NCBI RefSeq assembly: GCF_963678635.1
Contig: NC_087065.1
Location: 15,353,853 to 15,413,852, forward strand
From: Symsagittifera roscoffensis
Lineage: Eukaryota; Xenacoelomorpha; Acoela; Convolutidae
Reading direction: 5' to 3'
DNA length: 60,000 bases
Made by a program: the position numbers and the translations under genes. The notes beneath the pieces were generated by a model. That model was not told the origin of the DNA. It worked only from the letters and a program-made list of their open reading frames with translations, and did no database searches. Positions 34,471 to 46,499 of this stretch are shown here, in pieces (the stretch's first letter is position 1; each line of letters opens with the position of its first letter).

Positions 34471-35688
34471 ACTTGTTTAGAGACTTGAACCAAATTAAAG
34501 AATTTATCCAGTGCACAGTTTGGCCTCGGCAAGTAGAATTTGCTTGTAGGTAATGAGACATCGGCAAGTATCTGCTCCGCTTATATCCGACACTAAAGGA
34601 AATTGCGCGTGAATCAGTGTTCCCGCTTAAATTACTCTTAAAAGTTATCGCTTATTATGTATTGAGGTCTGTTACGAATTGTCGTTGGTTACGAATTATC
34701 ATCTCACGTAGTTTTGTATGCCAATAAATACTCTACAAACCTTATGAAGAGAAAATATTTATATCTGTTTTCAGACTGGTGCAATACGAGATTTTTGTTG
34801 TTCTGATTGTGTGTGGAAGTGACGAAATTTTTGGATTGAGATTTCTGCACGTTTTCAAAGAACAAGTTTGGCACCACTTCGGCCACAAAATTCGACGTTG
34901 CCAAGAAAAAAATTAGCACACTCATAAATTTTTACTTTTAACCATTAACCTTTAGCAAAAAAACTTAGTCTTTCAAATTTGGAAAAATATGCACAGTTCA
35001 CTATTCTCTATTTTTTTTGTTTGATTTTTGTTTTCCAGAAGAAAATTGAAACAGTTGAGCTACATGCTAGTCTACAGATATCAAGTATGAGGGCAAAACT
35101 ATTTTCTTAAAAAGTAAAACGAAACTGATATGCAGTGCGTGAAAATCATGAATATTTATGACCATTTCTTTAGGAAAATAATTTTTTTTTGCAAAATGAA
35201 ATCACGACTGGAAAAGCTGAATTTAAAACTTCACGTAGAGAATTAATACTTTTATGTGAGGCATTGAGCATTTTGAAGTGTTAAACGGGGTCGCATTAAA
35301 ACTTTGGGATTCGTTCAGATATGTCCTGAGATCAAGGGGGTCAATGTTTTAACAGATGAAGTAATAACCCTGCGTAAAGTTTTAGTTTCAGACTTCAAGA
35401 TTTATAGAAACAAATGTTTTCCACATCTAGAAACAAAGTTTAAAAACTGTTAACCTTATTTTATGCCAGAAGTTGTTTTTTTTTCTAAGTTTTGTTTTGC
35501 TGTACATTACGAAAAATACTAAATAATTTACAATCTAAAACTTCAATGCTTCTAGATGAAAGTAAATGGCCCAGTTCGGGAAATTTGAACCCGAACTTCA
35601 AAAAGTTTGGGTGTTCTTTTTAGTTTAGATTGTTTTTAGTAATTAAAATAACATTTTCCATCCAAAAAATGTCAAATCAAGAGAGTGG
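34471..35688. other. AT-rich spacer, no gene seen
   Basis: No coding support. 35500-35620 weakly resembles the 17300-17440 repeat (a TTTGAACCCGAACTTC block). Confidence 0.35.
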
Positions 35689-35880
35689 GCAATTATGCGT
35701 AAGCCTTACCTCATAGCTCATAAGAGACGTAAGCGTAAACGTAAACGCATCTTGATTTCTGACCGGACCTTCAAGAGAAATTAGTGCCTCTGACGAACTA
35801 TCAATAGCTATCCGGTTCTTCGCAGATCCCATGGCGACTGCTACGTTTCCCGCGACGATTCGCCCGGTTGTCTCTTCCAA
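35677..35880 (-). pseudogene. C-terminal Pol tail of the Gypsy element (putative)
   Basis: A 67-codon open piece downstream of the integrase fragments. Its last 25 codons run through the left direct repeat, so coding sequence overlaps the LTR-like end. No domain is visible. Assigned by position and strand only. Confidence 0.3.
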
Positions 35881-36410
35881 TGCTGAAAGCGCCGCCGTTT
35901 TGCGGGGGTCCTAGCTCTGTTTAGCTTCCTTCTTAGGCGTGGGACTGTTGAGTGGCTCGGCCTCAGACTTACGCGTCCCTTCTGTTTGACCACCTGAACT
36001 TATTGAGATGTCAGACTTATGAAAATTTTTTCGGAGAACAGAAGACCGTTTGATTCATCTCCCGACATACTCGTTCTTGGAGTTGTTCAAAATGAGGCTC
36101 TGATTTTAACCGATCCGCGCTTTTCGAAAAACTTTGTAATTTTTTTTCTGGGTTTGTAGCACAGAAGCCTTGTTTGGTTTCCCTGAAATCTTCGGCTCCG
36201 TCAACCCCGATACTAGCGGATGTTCGATTCGATTGAATGGCACCATTTTTGTCTCGCCGTCTGGCTATCCGTATTCTTGCATTATTTTCGCAGGAAATAT
36301 CTTCTTTTTACGACCTAGAAAAAACAACACCTTTTTGCAAGACAATTTTGGACGAGGCAGAACGTGTGACCAAATGCCTAGTCGTATTTGGTTTTCAGCC
36401 AAAGTGTGCT

Positions 36411-37067
36411 TCAAAAGGGATGCACCCCATTGACTGATGTACCGGACTGATATGTTCTAATATTATACAGAACTTCTTTCAAAGCGAATTTTAAACCTGG
36501 CTTTGTTTTCTGAAAGGAGTATGCCATTAGTTTTGCCCAAAAAGTGCGGACACAACGTTCAAATCTACCCGTGGCTCGATGCTTTCCTACCGGCGAAAAC
36601 TGTATACGCTGTTTTCTACAGAATTCCCCAATCGATTTGACCACAAATCCGGATCCCTGATCGGTTCATATCGCCCGCGGCATAGCATGAATTCTTTTAT
36701 AAACGCCACCGTGGTACGCGTCGTTATTTGAACCGTAGAGAACCGATCGACACAAATCGGTGTGTTTATTCGCACCCCAGTTAGGAGGCAATAGAACCAA
36801 TAAATCCACTGGTAATTCTTGATTCCGTTCTTTCGTTGGATGCAATTTCACAACCTCAGTGCTAGGTATGACAGATTTTGATTTCTTACCGGATTTAACG
36901 CACTCTTTGCAAGTCGCCGCGGTTAACTGAATCTTACAATTCATGTTTGGCCACCAGAAGTAACTCTTAGCCATATCCCCCATCTTGAAGAGACCCGCAT
37001 GGCCTCGATTTACACGAACCATAATAGGAGCTCCTAATTGTGGTGGAATTGACATTTTATCCTCCAT
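36411..37067 (-). pseudogene. integrase remnant of the Gypsy element
   Basis: Three overlapping frames. 36666-37067 has the zinc-binding part (HAGLFKMGDMAKSYFWWP..CKECVKSG), matching H2C2 integrase N-termini. 36587-36775 has the start of the core (ICVDRFS, RDPDLWSN in place of a TDQG..F-type motif). 36411-36644 has FSPVGKHRATGRFER, the region with the third acidic residue (Glu). Frames change at least twice, so it is inactive. Confidence 0.75.
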
Positions 37068-37412
37068 AAACAGGATGCCGTTGATGGAGGATGAAATGAT
37101 GGAGGATAAAATGAAGATTCGGATTCGCTGTATAATCTTTGGCTAATAAAGCGTCAATACTGCATGTTAAAAAAATCTCATCGTCATTTGTCAAAAATCA
37201 GAAGAATTCAGCATCGAAAAACTCTTATCAAACAAGATTGATGAAAGTATTTCCACTGGAATGATCTTAGATTCAGCCGTAGACTGTCGAGAGGAACTAG
37301 TACCATGAACTGTAATGAAAGGAACTTCGCTGGTGTTGGAACCCGGGTTATCAACAATACTAGGCTCCCAATTTTCTGCCATCTCCAAAGGGTTAACCAA
37401 TTGGCACTTAGT

Positions 37413-37643
37413 TCAATTTTCAGTCCGATGGTGATTTCTGACGCAAACTCTGATCAAATGATACTTTTTCGAACGCGTCATTCTTTCGAGTTTCTTCGCG
37501 GCGTTTCTTCGCGGCGTTCTCTCAATTTTTTTTCGCGGCGTTCTTTCTTCTCGGCATTCTTTCAAGTTCTTTCGCGGCGCATTGTTCCGATTACGTAATT
37601 CCTGTTCAGATTTCGTTTTGTACATGAAGTCATTTGCCAGCAA
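37413..37643 (-). repeat. CGCGGCG-TTCTT repeat expansion inside the Gypsy remnant
   Basis: On the plus strand 37485-37580 has about five spaced copies of TTC(T)TTCGCGGCG with variants. It lies between RNase H and integrase and reads as Arg/Lys-rich peptide on the minus strand. Probably a later slippage expansion. Confidence 0.5.
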
Positions 37644-37654
37644 TTAGTTTTGCC

Positions 37655-38031
37655 TCATTCCTTTGCCGCCGGTGCAATTAGCCGATTAATCGCATTAACT
37701 TGCGCAACGACAAATGCTTTGTCCAATTGCGAAACTTTCGCGGCCTCCCCGACTGGTTGACGGGAAATATAGTCAACCAACCCCATATTCTTACCCGGGA
37801 CATGTTTGATTTCATACTGGAACGGGTGTATTCGGTCCACCCATCGAATTAACCTTGTTTGTGTTTTTTTTTTGGTTTTTTTTCCTCTGACAGGCAAGAT
37901 AATAGTGCTTCGTGATCAGTAATTATTTTAAAGGGAGCCCCAAACAAGTTACTTTGGTAGTGAGTCACTGCCCACACAACAGCTAACATTTCTAGCTCTT
38001 TGATACTGTGTTTTAATTCTGCTTCATTCAA
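37655..38031 (-). pseudogene. RNase H and linker remnant of the Gypsy element
   Basis: 37849-38031 reads ELKHSIKELEMLAVVWAVTH then FKIITDHEALLSCL, the RNase H signature of Ty3/Gypsy Pol. 37655-37897 continues in another frame with RLIRWVDRIHPFQYEIKHVP and LVDYISRQPV, the standard sequence after RNase H. A T-rich run near 37865 marks the frameshift. Confidence 0.8.
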
Positions 38032-38927
38032 AAACCCAGATGCTTACGAAACAAGCTTACGAAACAAGATTGTTCTAGAGTAGCTCTTAAGCTTTTTTGA
38101 TGCGTCACCTTTATTTTGCGTTTCTTTCCGTACATCAAAATGATGTTTTTGTACAAACTTTCGCTTTTTCATGGTTTTTTCCCACTTTAATCTGGTATGC
38201 TTTTAATAAGGTCTCGGAAAGGTTCTGTTCCAGCCGCCAAGTTAGCAATATATATCCTATAAATTGATTCATTGAGCCAGTTAATGACCAAATGTCAAGA
38301 AAATTTTCAAGTTTTTTTCTTTTTGGTTATCGACTCAGCTTTTCTTTCCACCGGGACAGTACCGGTATCCGACAGTTTAAACCCCAACCATTCAATTTCC
38401 TTTGCGAACACAGTACAATTACTGCACTTCACCAATTGTCATTCAAAACCTGCAGAACGTTTATCACTTCTCGCCATTGGCTTTCCGCCGACCCCCGCTT
38501 CGCTATAAGGATGTCATCTAATTACAATTGAATTGCGTGCAAATGTCCCACCATGGAATCCATTTTTCTTTGAAACTCATTGGGCTTATCTCCTAAGCCG
38601 TAGAATCCGGCCTTGAACCGGTACGTGCCCTTGATATTACCCCCAACGTTGCTAAAATTGCTTTTTCGACTAGTTTTTTTTGCTTAACGCCATCTGCAGG
38701 TACGCGTATTTTAAGTCGATAATAGAGAACTATATCGGATCTGAAGTATTGCCGCTGATAGCTTAGGCCACATTGTCAAAAAGTTCAATCATATTTGGCA
38801 TTTAGTACCAATTGCGGTAGATCTGCTTATTAATTAGCTTGGAAATAAATTACAATTTGACAGCCGTCTTTTTTTGCCGTTAAAACTGTTGATAAGATAA
38901 AGCAATCGTCGTTGCATTTTCCTTTAT
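38032..38927 (-). pseudogene. reverse transcriptase remnant of the Gypsy element
   Basis: On the minus strand near 38610-38500 the pieces FYGLGDKPNEFQRKMDSM and, after a stop, LDDILIAKRG match the F/YGL..AP..FQR and Y-LDD motifs. VPADG lies near 38700 and a YRIYIANLA-like thumb piece near 38240. Multiple stops and shifts. Confidence 0.7.
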
Positions 38928-39299
38928 TTACAAAGTTCCCGTCCTGAACCAACCCCTTATAGTTTCTTCCACTTTCGGTAACACTTTTATTAGTATTTTT
39001 TTTCTCTTAACTTGAATTCGGCGAAGCGGCTCGTGAAACTGAGTCCTAACTTCGCCGTTTTTCAACGCCCCTTTGCATTTGAATATTTCTTTGAACCCTA
39101 TCAGTGTAATTTTAATACAGTTACGTTGAATCGGTGAATAGCCTCCGAGAGATGTCAGGGTGCTGTTTGTCCCCACATCAAGAACGAACCCTGCTACTGA
39201 CTTTCGGCGAACTTCGACCCCTAGTGCAGGCAGGATATTGTTCCCGATGATGACCGTGTGACCTCCCTCCGTGATATAAAATTCGGCTAACTTAGCCAA
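38928..39299 (-). pseudogene. protease-RT linker remnant of the Gypsy element
   Basis: A 123-codon open piece. GGHTVIIGNNILPALGVEV resembles the end of retropepsin (..IIG.D.L..LG). KVEETIRGWFRTGTL matches the segment that precedes RT (KVE.EI..L...G.I). The protease active-site DTG is not in this piece. Confidence 0.65.
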
Positions 39300-40663
39300 C
39301 CAGCCTTCCGATTAAATGTCCACAAAAATTCTGCAAACTATTTTAATCACGTCGTCTGTCGTACTATAGAATATGTTCTTGCTCTCCTCTGGCTCTGATT
39401 TAACACCAAAATGTTAGCTCGTGTAACTTTGTTTGCAAAACAAACGATAAAGGGGCTGGCACAATCGATCTAAAACTCTGTCCGCCTACGGTTTTGGCCC
39501 ATTTCAATTTTCAGCTTTTTCCTGTTTTCCTTGCCTTCTTTATCAATAGTAGTTTTAATAACTAAAAAACCAAATTCCTCATCGTCCTGTTGTTCCAACG
39601 TACGAATAACTTTCGTTTCACTCTGTAAAAACTCCTATTTACCAGGTTGACTGACTACTTCTTGCGAAACCTCGCGAAATGCCCACATCAAATACAATTA
39701 TGACGAACAATGTTCTTTGCTTTACATTGGTCCCTATGATTTAATTTTAGGAGGTTTCCGCAGATGTGAAATTTGTCTAGCACTTGATTATCAACCCCAT
39801 TGACCGGTTCTCATTTGACGTAACTTCCCACTTGGTCCGAAATACTGGGACCCATCTTGTTTGAGCGAACACCGTTGAACTAGTTCTTATCGAATCTTGG
39901 TAGTCCTCCACTAAATCTCTTGCACAAAAGTTCCCCTCTCTCTCGAACGACCAGAAAAAAAATAACGCCTGCCCCGGACTCACTGTTTTCATGCACAATT
40001 GCTTTTTAACCACTTCAATTTTCATATTGAATATGAAAACGTCCCAAACAACTAATTCATCTCGATTCTCGAAATCTCAGTCGCGGGTGAGATCGCTCAA
40101 CGCCCCAAAGAACTGCTCCTTGCCCTTATTGACATTTGATTTCGTTCAAAGAATATGAATCGCTTGTTAAAAATCTTCGTTTCTTTTTGAAAGGTATCTG
40201 TCGACAACTTCCACAACCAGAGGAAACGCATATCAACAATTTTACGAAATGGATGTTTTTTATTGATGTATCTCTTTTTTTGTTTCCCCAATGATAGAAA
40301 TAGCTTTGATTTCAATCGCTTATCCGCATCTCCCGGGGTCGACTCTTTGAATATTCTACGTTCATCTTCTATCTGCCAGTTTTCTTCGTCCCGCCATGCT
40401 GTTATTGCCGTTGCGTTCCGTGCCTGCCGATCCATTCATGCCTGCTGATCCTCCGTTTCAGGTGGCTTTTCGAGGGTCGGATAGGGACTATCAGGTAACC
40501 CATTATCTTACAGCAGATCCTCGTAATCGATTTCTTCCTCTGCGAAAACTATCAACTGGAAGCTCTGAATCCACTCTCCCACGATACCGGTGGATCCTGC
40601 GATGGGCCAGCCCAAAAAACATCTAAGCTGCAATAGGTCGAATCCGTATTTGACTGCGCCACG
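39300..40663 (-). pseudogene. Gag region remnant with CCHC-like knuckle
   Basis: Around 39740-39660 the minus strand reads, with one stop, CKAKNIVRHNC..CGHFARF, resembling the segment before and through a CX2C..GHFAR zinc knuckle. Upstream pieces at 39777-40025 and 40097-40435 are open but not recognisable. Probably former Gag. Confidence 0.45.
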
Positions 40664-40716
40664 TGCAAGTATGCGTAAGCACTACCTCATAACTCAAAAA
40701 AGACGTAAACGTAAAA

Positions 40717-41639
40717 TAGTCTGCTTTAATTCAATACGGTTATGACAGCCAATTGGCTGTACGTAAACTCAGCACTCAAAGAAAAGTTGACTTTGACAAT
40801 CACTCTTTTGCGTGAAAAACAATCCTATTCTCAGAACTGTTTCGGATCGAAAACAAACAAGGTGTTGGTTTCTCTTAAACCACTACACGGCCCAGACTTT
40901 CACTTATTCAATTAGATATTGACTGTTTTGAGCGGAAAAGCAAACAAAGTTTGAGTTTTTTATTCAAATTGTTCATTGCCAAGAACTTCCGGTCCAGTTA
41001 AAACCATGTTTTTGCCCTAATATATGAGCCGTTTTCATGAGTCAATCGGCACGCTTTTCAAAAAACAAAAAAGGCATATATCTTTATTTTCAAGTTTACA
41101 TACACTTTTTGAAGTTTTTTGGAATTATTTAAAAAAACTGAATTTTAACAATTTAAAGCAGAAATTTACTCTCCCGGGCTAACCTCCATAGACCATAAAG
41201 GCTGGTCATAAAGGCTGGCCGTAAAATTAACGTTTCTCAAGCAAACGCTTTTTTAAAAAAAACTTTGATGCACTCTTGCTTTTTTTGAAAAAGGACCAAA
41301 ACGTGGTCCAATTGCAAAAAAAATCAAATAAACTCAAATTTGTTTTTTTTTTTGCTTTTAGCGGCAACCAAATATATTTGGTCACACGTATTTTTTGATT
41401 GGTGAAAAAAAACTAACAAAATTTTCCAGTGATAATTGTAACAATTTGAGTGATAAAATTGTGTTAGATTTTGTTATTTCATAATCTGATTTCATATTTA
41501 TGTTTATTTCTTAGTTTTTAAACGTCTTCATAATTTTTCCAGGTTTACTGCTATTAAAAGTATGACACAATAATTAGGATTTAAAACAAACAAAAAAATT
41601 GCGGTTCTGTAGTTAATGGGGAGCAGCGACTAATCATAT
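40717..41639. other. AT-rich spacer, no gene seen
   Basis: Starts with a GCCAATTGGC palindrome at 40751 next to the Gypsy end. No coding support after it. Confidence 0.35.
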
Positions 41640-42720
41640 AATTTCATACAACAACAAGAAGAACCGGTTACAGTGCAAGCAAAATGTTCCGACCAGTGTT
41701 TTAAATAAATACAATAAAAAAATTTCAAATTATTATCATTTTTTTGGCGTGGTGCGATGAAAGGAGCTCAACGAAAAACTATTTCTTAGGTCTATTCGAC
41801 AATAGTAGTAAATCTCACATCCTATATTCGATAATAGTAGTAAATCTCCCATCTCCCATCATATATATATATTTTTTTTACCCCATAAAAATTCCCCATC
41901 CTAAAAGTTTTGCGAATTTCTTAATGTGGTTCGAATCACAACTAAAAGGGCTTCACAACTCAACCCAATCCGATAATTATTTTTGGTTCCTGGTTTTGCG
42001 TTGAAAACCAAAAGAAAAAAAGGAAAACTAAAGATACCCGAATACAAAGTTCCTCCCCGTTTTCTATGGTCGGAACAGAAAAAAATGATAGCCGGTTAAT
42101 GTGCAAGTAGCGCAGAACATTCTGACCAAGGTTTGCAAAAAAAATATTTTTTTTAAATTATGTTGTTTATTTTTCGACGTGGTGTGATAAAAAGGAGCTG
42201 AACAAAAAACTGGGGATTAGGTATATTCAAGAGTATTAGTAAAATAAGCAAATTGAAAAATAATTTTGTAGAAAAACTGCTTGAAAAACGAAAAAATATA
42301 TATTCATGTTTTTTTTGCAGTTTTTGAATTCCAAAAAGGCGCTAAAAAGGCTGAACCAAATTTTTCCCTTTTAAGTTAAGCAACTGACAGCTTTTAAGCC
42401 ATGAAGACAAGACTGCTTGCTCGCTTTATTAGTTGGACCAGTTTTTCTCGACACCAGAGAAAATTTTTGGAAATGTTTTAATGTCGTTTTAATCACAACT
42501 GAAGGAGCTTTGATATGATATATCACTCGATCCAGCCCGATGATTGTTTTTGTTTGTGGACCTGATTATGAATGGAAAGCAAAAAAGAAACAAAAATGAA
42601 AATTAACACTAAAACACACCCGAAAACTGAAATTTTCAATGGTAGGAACAAAAATGCGATCAAATATTTCTCATGTTTGAAAAAAATCAAACTGTATAGT
42701 TTTTTATTCAAATATTTTGA
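41640..42720 (+). repeat. tandem pair of a dispersed repeat family
   Basis: 41640-42056 and 42057-42720 share in order: ACCGGTTA.AGTGCAAG, a GTTCCGACCA or TTCTGACCAAGG block, GGCGTGGTGCGATGAAAGGAGCT / GACGTGGTGTGATAAAAAGGAGCT, and TCACAACT.AAGG..CTT with an AATCCGAT/AGCCCGAT block. The reverse complement of the same block occurs at about 49640-49860 and 51740-51960, and a fragment at 29371-29475. Mobile, noncoding, not classified. The 129-codon ORF at 42572 lies in it and is not supported. Confidence 0.55.
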
Positions 42721-45299
42721 AATGTATAGAGTGTATAAGAATATGTATACGAACTTTATTACAAATTTTTTTTATGATCTCGGGCTAATAGAGAAAGGGC
42801 CAGGGTGCTCTCATTGTACAAACATCCATGTTGAGCATTTTTTGTTACGGTCTTTTGTACCTGTTGACAAATCAAAATCCCAAAAGTTCATCTGTCTCCA
42901 GCTTATCGTCTTGAAACATTTCTATATGAATCAATATTTGAAAATGTTAAAGATCAATTAATGATGCAATTAAATTTATTACTTGAAATTTAAAATGTCA
43001 CTTTTTCAATCAAATTTATCTTCATAAATTGATTTCATTTTGAAGTATTTTCTTTTATCAAGACTAATTTTACTAATTTTTTCAGTTTGGTTTCAACTCG
43101 ATAAATTTCAAACGAGTTGCGCTGCGAGAACCAAATGTAAATTAAAAGAAAGATGGCATATTTTTCATTATCGCACTTCAATGGATGTACAACTGCTAAC
43201 TAACTAATAAGTATGGCAAGCCGTATGTGGGTATATTTTTTTCAATTACTTTCGGTGCGCCGTAGAATTAGTTAAAGAAAATCTTTCATCATAATTTAAT
43301 GTAAATCTTTTCATCTCTTTCGATCAAAGTTCAATTTTTCACCATATGTGCTAACTTAATTTCCGCTCTCTAATTTTATGCACGCGTCTCTCCGTATCCT
43401 GAAAGTAAAAAATTATATGTCTTTTTTGTCTTTCTTTCCTACTTCATTAAAAATTTCTACATAGGAGCCGCTGTTTTTAATTACAAGTCTGCTTTTGACA
43501 GTATTTCACATTCCAAATACACTATCGCTCCAAGTCACAAGTGAATTATTCCCAAACACTTCTTTTCCCAAATTCCACCGCCACTAGGATCTCCCATCTG
43601 GCGGGAAAACAGCAAAAAGTTTCATATTTTTCATATATTTTATAACAAATCCGTTCGAAATCTTCGGTGCAGCCAGCAGGTAGGATTTCTGCTACAAATT
43701 AATCTATAACTCAAAAACTTTTTTGCCGAAATGACCTAAGCTCAGGCAAAAGAATTTTAGAAAAGACTTTTTAGGGGAAGGGGCTATCCGGCAACACCTA
43801 GCCACTCTTCAGAACAAAGCAACCACTGGTAATTTAGTGATCTCAAAATTCTCAGCCTTTGGTTTGTTTATCATATGAAGACTTGACCAGTTAACTATCA
43901 TAGTTGGTGTAAAACGAAAAACAATTGAATGAATCATTTTAATTTAGAGGCAAGTTCTCAAATTTTAACCTGATTATAGCTTAGGTTATTCAAAATTAAA
44001 TGAGGTGTTGAAAATCAGGCCTGTACTCCTCAAAAATATCAAGCCGAAACAAGACTCCAATACTTGCAAAGTCGCTACCAATGATGTCAAGTACTGCTGC
44101 ACTATCTTCAATGGGGTACACCCGGGTTGACTTTCATACCAGAAAAAAGCCTATTATACAACTTCGTAAATGGAGTCTATGGTATGACAAAAAATTGTAT
44201 GACAAGCATGTTTTCAATCGAATTTTTTTTTCAGAAAGTATCTTTAATTGGCTTAAACTCAAACAAAACAAATTGGTGGCAGTTTTGGTTACATGACAGC
44301 ACTTTCGGCATCAAAAAGAATTTTGAACGAAAAAAAAGCTTATCATACAACTTCATGAACGAAAATTGTATGATTATACAAAGTTGAAGTAAAACTATTT
44401 TAATACTTTTCTGATCGCAAACTTGCTTCTGTGCTCAAATATACACTATACAAAACAAAACTTTGCATGCATGCAAATTTGACATTTTGCGTCTATGACG
44501 TAGTGCATGTTGATTTTTTTCGCCCAACAAACCAAAAATCACAAGCAAGTTATTTTTGTATAAACACTACTACTTTTTATTTTTGTAGGCTAAGATAAGC
44601 TTAAATTTGCAATACAACAGCCCTCTTTTTTCAATCACCGAAATTTTGTGAAGTAAAAGTTTTCTAGCCATTTGATGTATAAGTGCTTTTTGGTGTATAA
44701 GTGTGTGAAAAAAAATAACATGAGCTTACATGGCTAAAATTACCAAATCCAGTTTATCTGCGTGGTAACTGTAAGTCACACTCTGGGTTTTCGTAAGACA
44801 GCAAATCCTTGATTAGTGTGTTTCGGTTTAATCTCAAAATTTCATAACCAAAATTAGTTGTAATTTTTTATGCTATTTTGCCATTTTCATAAGCTTCTGC
44901 TATTTTCATAAATGTTTTCGATAAAAAGAATTGCAAAAAGTATAAAAAACTTGTTATTCAATTTCAGAATATGGCTAGAATTGATTAATATGAAAATTCA
45001 TGGTATGGAAAAGATGCTTAAATGCTCTTTTCATACAATTTTTTCAGTCCATGAAATAGTATGAAACTGTATGATACGCCTTTTTTGCCATATTGGGTAT
45101 CTTTCCATTGCACTAGCTGACCCGAATGAGCTCCCCTTTTCATCTCATGGGTTCTCCTTTTAAATCAATCCTTTTTGCAAGCGATCTTTTTTTCCATGAT
45201 TGGCTTTTGTAAATGACTTTTTATAAATGAAGAGAAACTTTTTTCTTTTTTCTATTATTTCGTCACTAATTCTTCCGGAAAAAAAAACATTTAAAGCGA
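42721..45299. other. AT-rich intergenic DNA, no gene seen
   Basis: No repeat family of this window is recognised here and no ORF shows coding character. A CAAAAAATTGTATGA/CATACAATTTT-type word recurs on both strands at 44140-44390 and 45040. Confidence 0.35.
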
Positions 45300-45869
45300 C
45301 AACGTTGATTTAAGTTATCCAGACAAAACGAAACAAAACTTGAAATTTTGAACCGTTTGTCTCAAATTGGGTTAAAATAAGACAAAAAGTTCAGAATAAA
45401 AAATTGCTTAGAATTGCACCGGAATTATATGGTGCATTTTCTCCCAAAATTCCGAAAGTGAATTTCCGAAAAACTGGTAGTTTATCCCGCCTAAATTGAT
45501 TTGTGGGGAAATTGTACGGTTGATTCATAAAAATCTTTTTTTCGGCTATCAATCAAAATATCTCTTATACAGATTTTTGGAAGTTTTAATTGTTTAGAAT
45601 TTTGTTGGAATGTGTAAGAGACTTTTATTAAAATAAATTTCAGATCAATTAAATCGATAACTTTACCGTAAATCTAGACAAACTAAAAAAGGCTAAAATG
45701 AACTATGTTTTGGGTAAAATTTTCATTCCGATTTTGCGTAACAAATTTCTAAGCAAGTTTTGTCCTCTCGCTTTTTGCCATTTTGAACCATTTTGAGAAC
45801 AAATTTTGAACCATTTTCGAATTTTCAAATTTTTTTTTTTGTGTGTCCGGTTAATTTAAATCAGCACTG
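45300..45869. mobile_element. fold-back / Tc1-mariner-like MITE, 570 bp, diverged
   Basis: Left end CAACGTTGATTTAAGTTATC; the right end in reverse complement is CAGTGCTGATTTAAATTAAC and is followed by TA. Both arms continue in the order seen in the 53.3-kb copy (CTCAAATTGGGTTAA.., TTGCTTAGAA.., TTTAGCCTTTTTTAG). Noncoding. Confidence 0.6.
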
Positions 45870-46082
45870 TATATTTGCTTTCAATTTTTTTGCAGCCGCC
45901 CCCACTAATTAACACGCCAGCGGCATTCGCCTTAGAGAAGGTCATAGTTGTGTCATTAATTGCGTCTTACAACTCAAATGAGTCTGATCCTTCAAAAAGG
46001 AATCTGTTCTTTGCTTTGATTATTCTGCATTGTATTTCTCTTCATTGTTCTGGATCAATTGGGTTTTGGTTTGCTTCCCGGG

Positions 46083-46445
46083 TCGAGATGCTCACTTTAT
46101 GTCTCGAACGTCTCGACTAAAAATTGGTATGTTTTGACTGTCGCAACCGAAACAAATGTGCTCGACCGTACTCGACCGAGCACGACCCAAACAAGATCCA
46201 TTTTGATCGTGCTCGACCAAAATTAAAAGTTCTCGACCGTTCTCGATCAAGCAACATATGTTTTGACCGTGCTGGACCGGAAAAGGTGCGCTCAACAGCG
46301 CTCCACCCAAGCAAATTATGTTTCGACCGTGCTTGACGGAAAAAAAATGTGCTCGGCCCAAGCAACATAATTGTCTTTCTGTCTCGACCACAAATAATGT
46401 GCTCGAACGTGCTCGACCCAAGCAAGATAGCTTTCGAATGTCTCG
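46083..46445. repeat. CTCGACC minisatellite, ~50-70-bp composite unit
   Basis: At least five imperfect units containing TATGTTTTGACCGTGCTCGACC and AAGTGCTCGACCCAAGCAA-like blocks (anchors near 46127, 46199, 46257, 46317, 46368). Open in several frames, but this is repeat-driven. Confidence 0.7.
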
Positions 46446-46499
46446 AACACTATTCTGTCGAGCAATATTGAGATGACCAGCCGGATTGTGCTCAAGTCA

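Larger units (their letters stand above)
35689..40716 (-). mobile_element. Ty3/Gypsy LTR retrotransposon, decayed, minus strand
   Basis: A ~5-kb element read right to left: Gag zinc knuckle, protease, RT, RNase H, integrase, then a C-terminal tail. Each is a separate, broken open piece. A direct repeat of about 50 bp at 35689-35748 and 40664-40716 (TATGCGTAAGC..CTACCTCATA.CTCA) flanks it and probably represents LTR remnants. Just inside the right-hand copy the minus strand reads TGCACGTGGCGCAG, where TGGCGCAG could be a primer-binding site. Full LTRs are not recovered. Confidence 0.75.

Noticed and set aside
36170-36437. Two plus-strand ORFs inside the Gypsy element
   Set aside because: Antisense shadows of integrase/Pol tail sequence on the minus strand.
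40630-40661. tRNA-like 3' half (GGTCGAATCC then GCGCCA) next to the Gypsy end
   Set aside because: No D or anticodon arm, and spacing between the T-arm-like word and CCA is wrong. At most a primer-binding-site complement.
42572-42961. 129-codon plus-strand ORF
   Set aside because: Begins within a dispersed repeat; Lys/Asn/Phe-rich as expected of AT-rich random sequence; the paired repeat copy lacks it.
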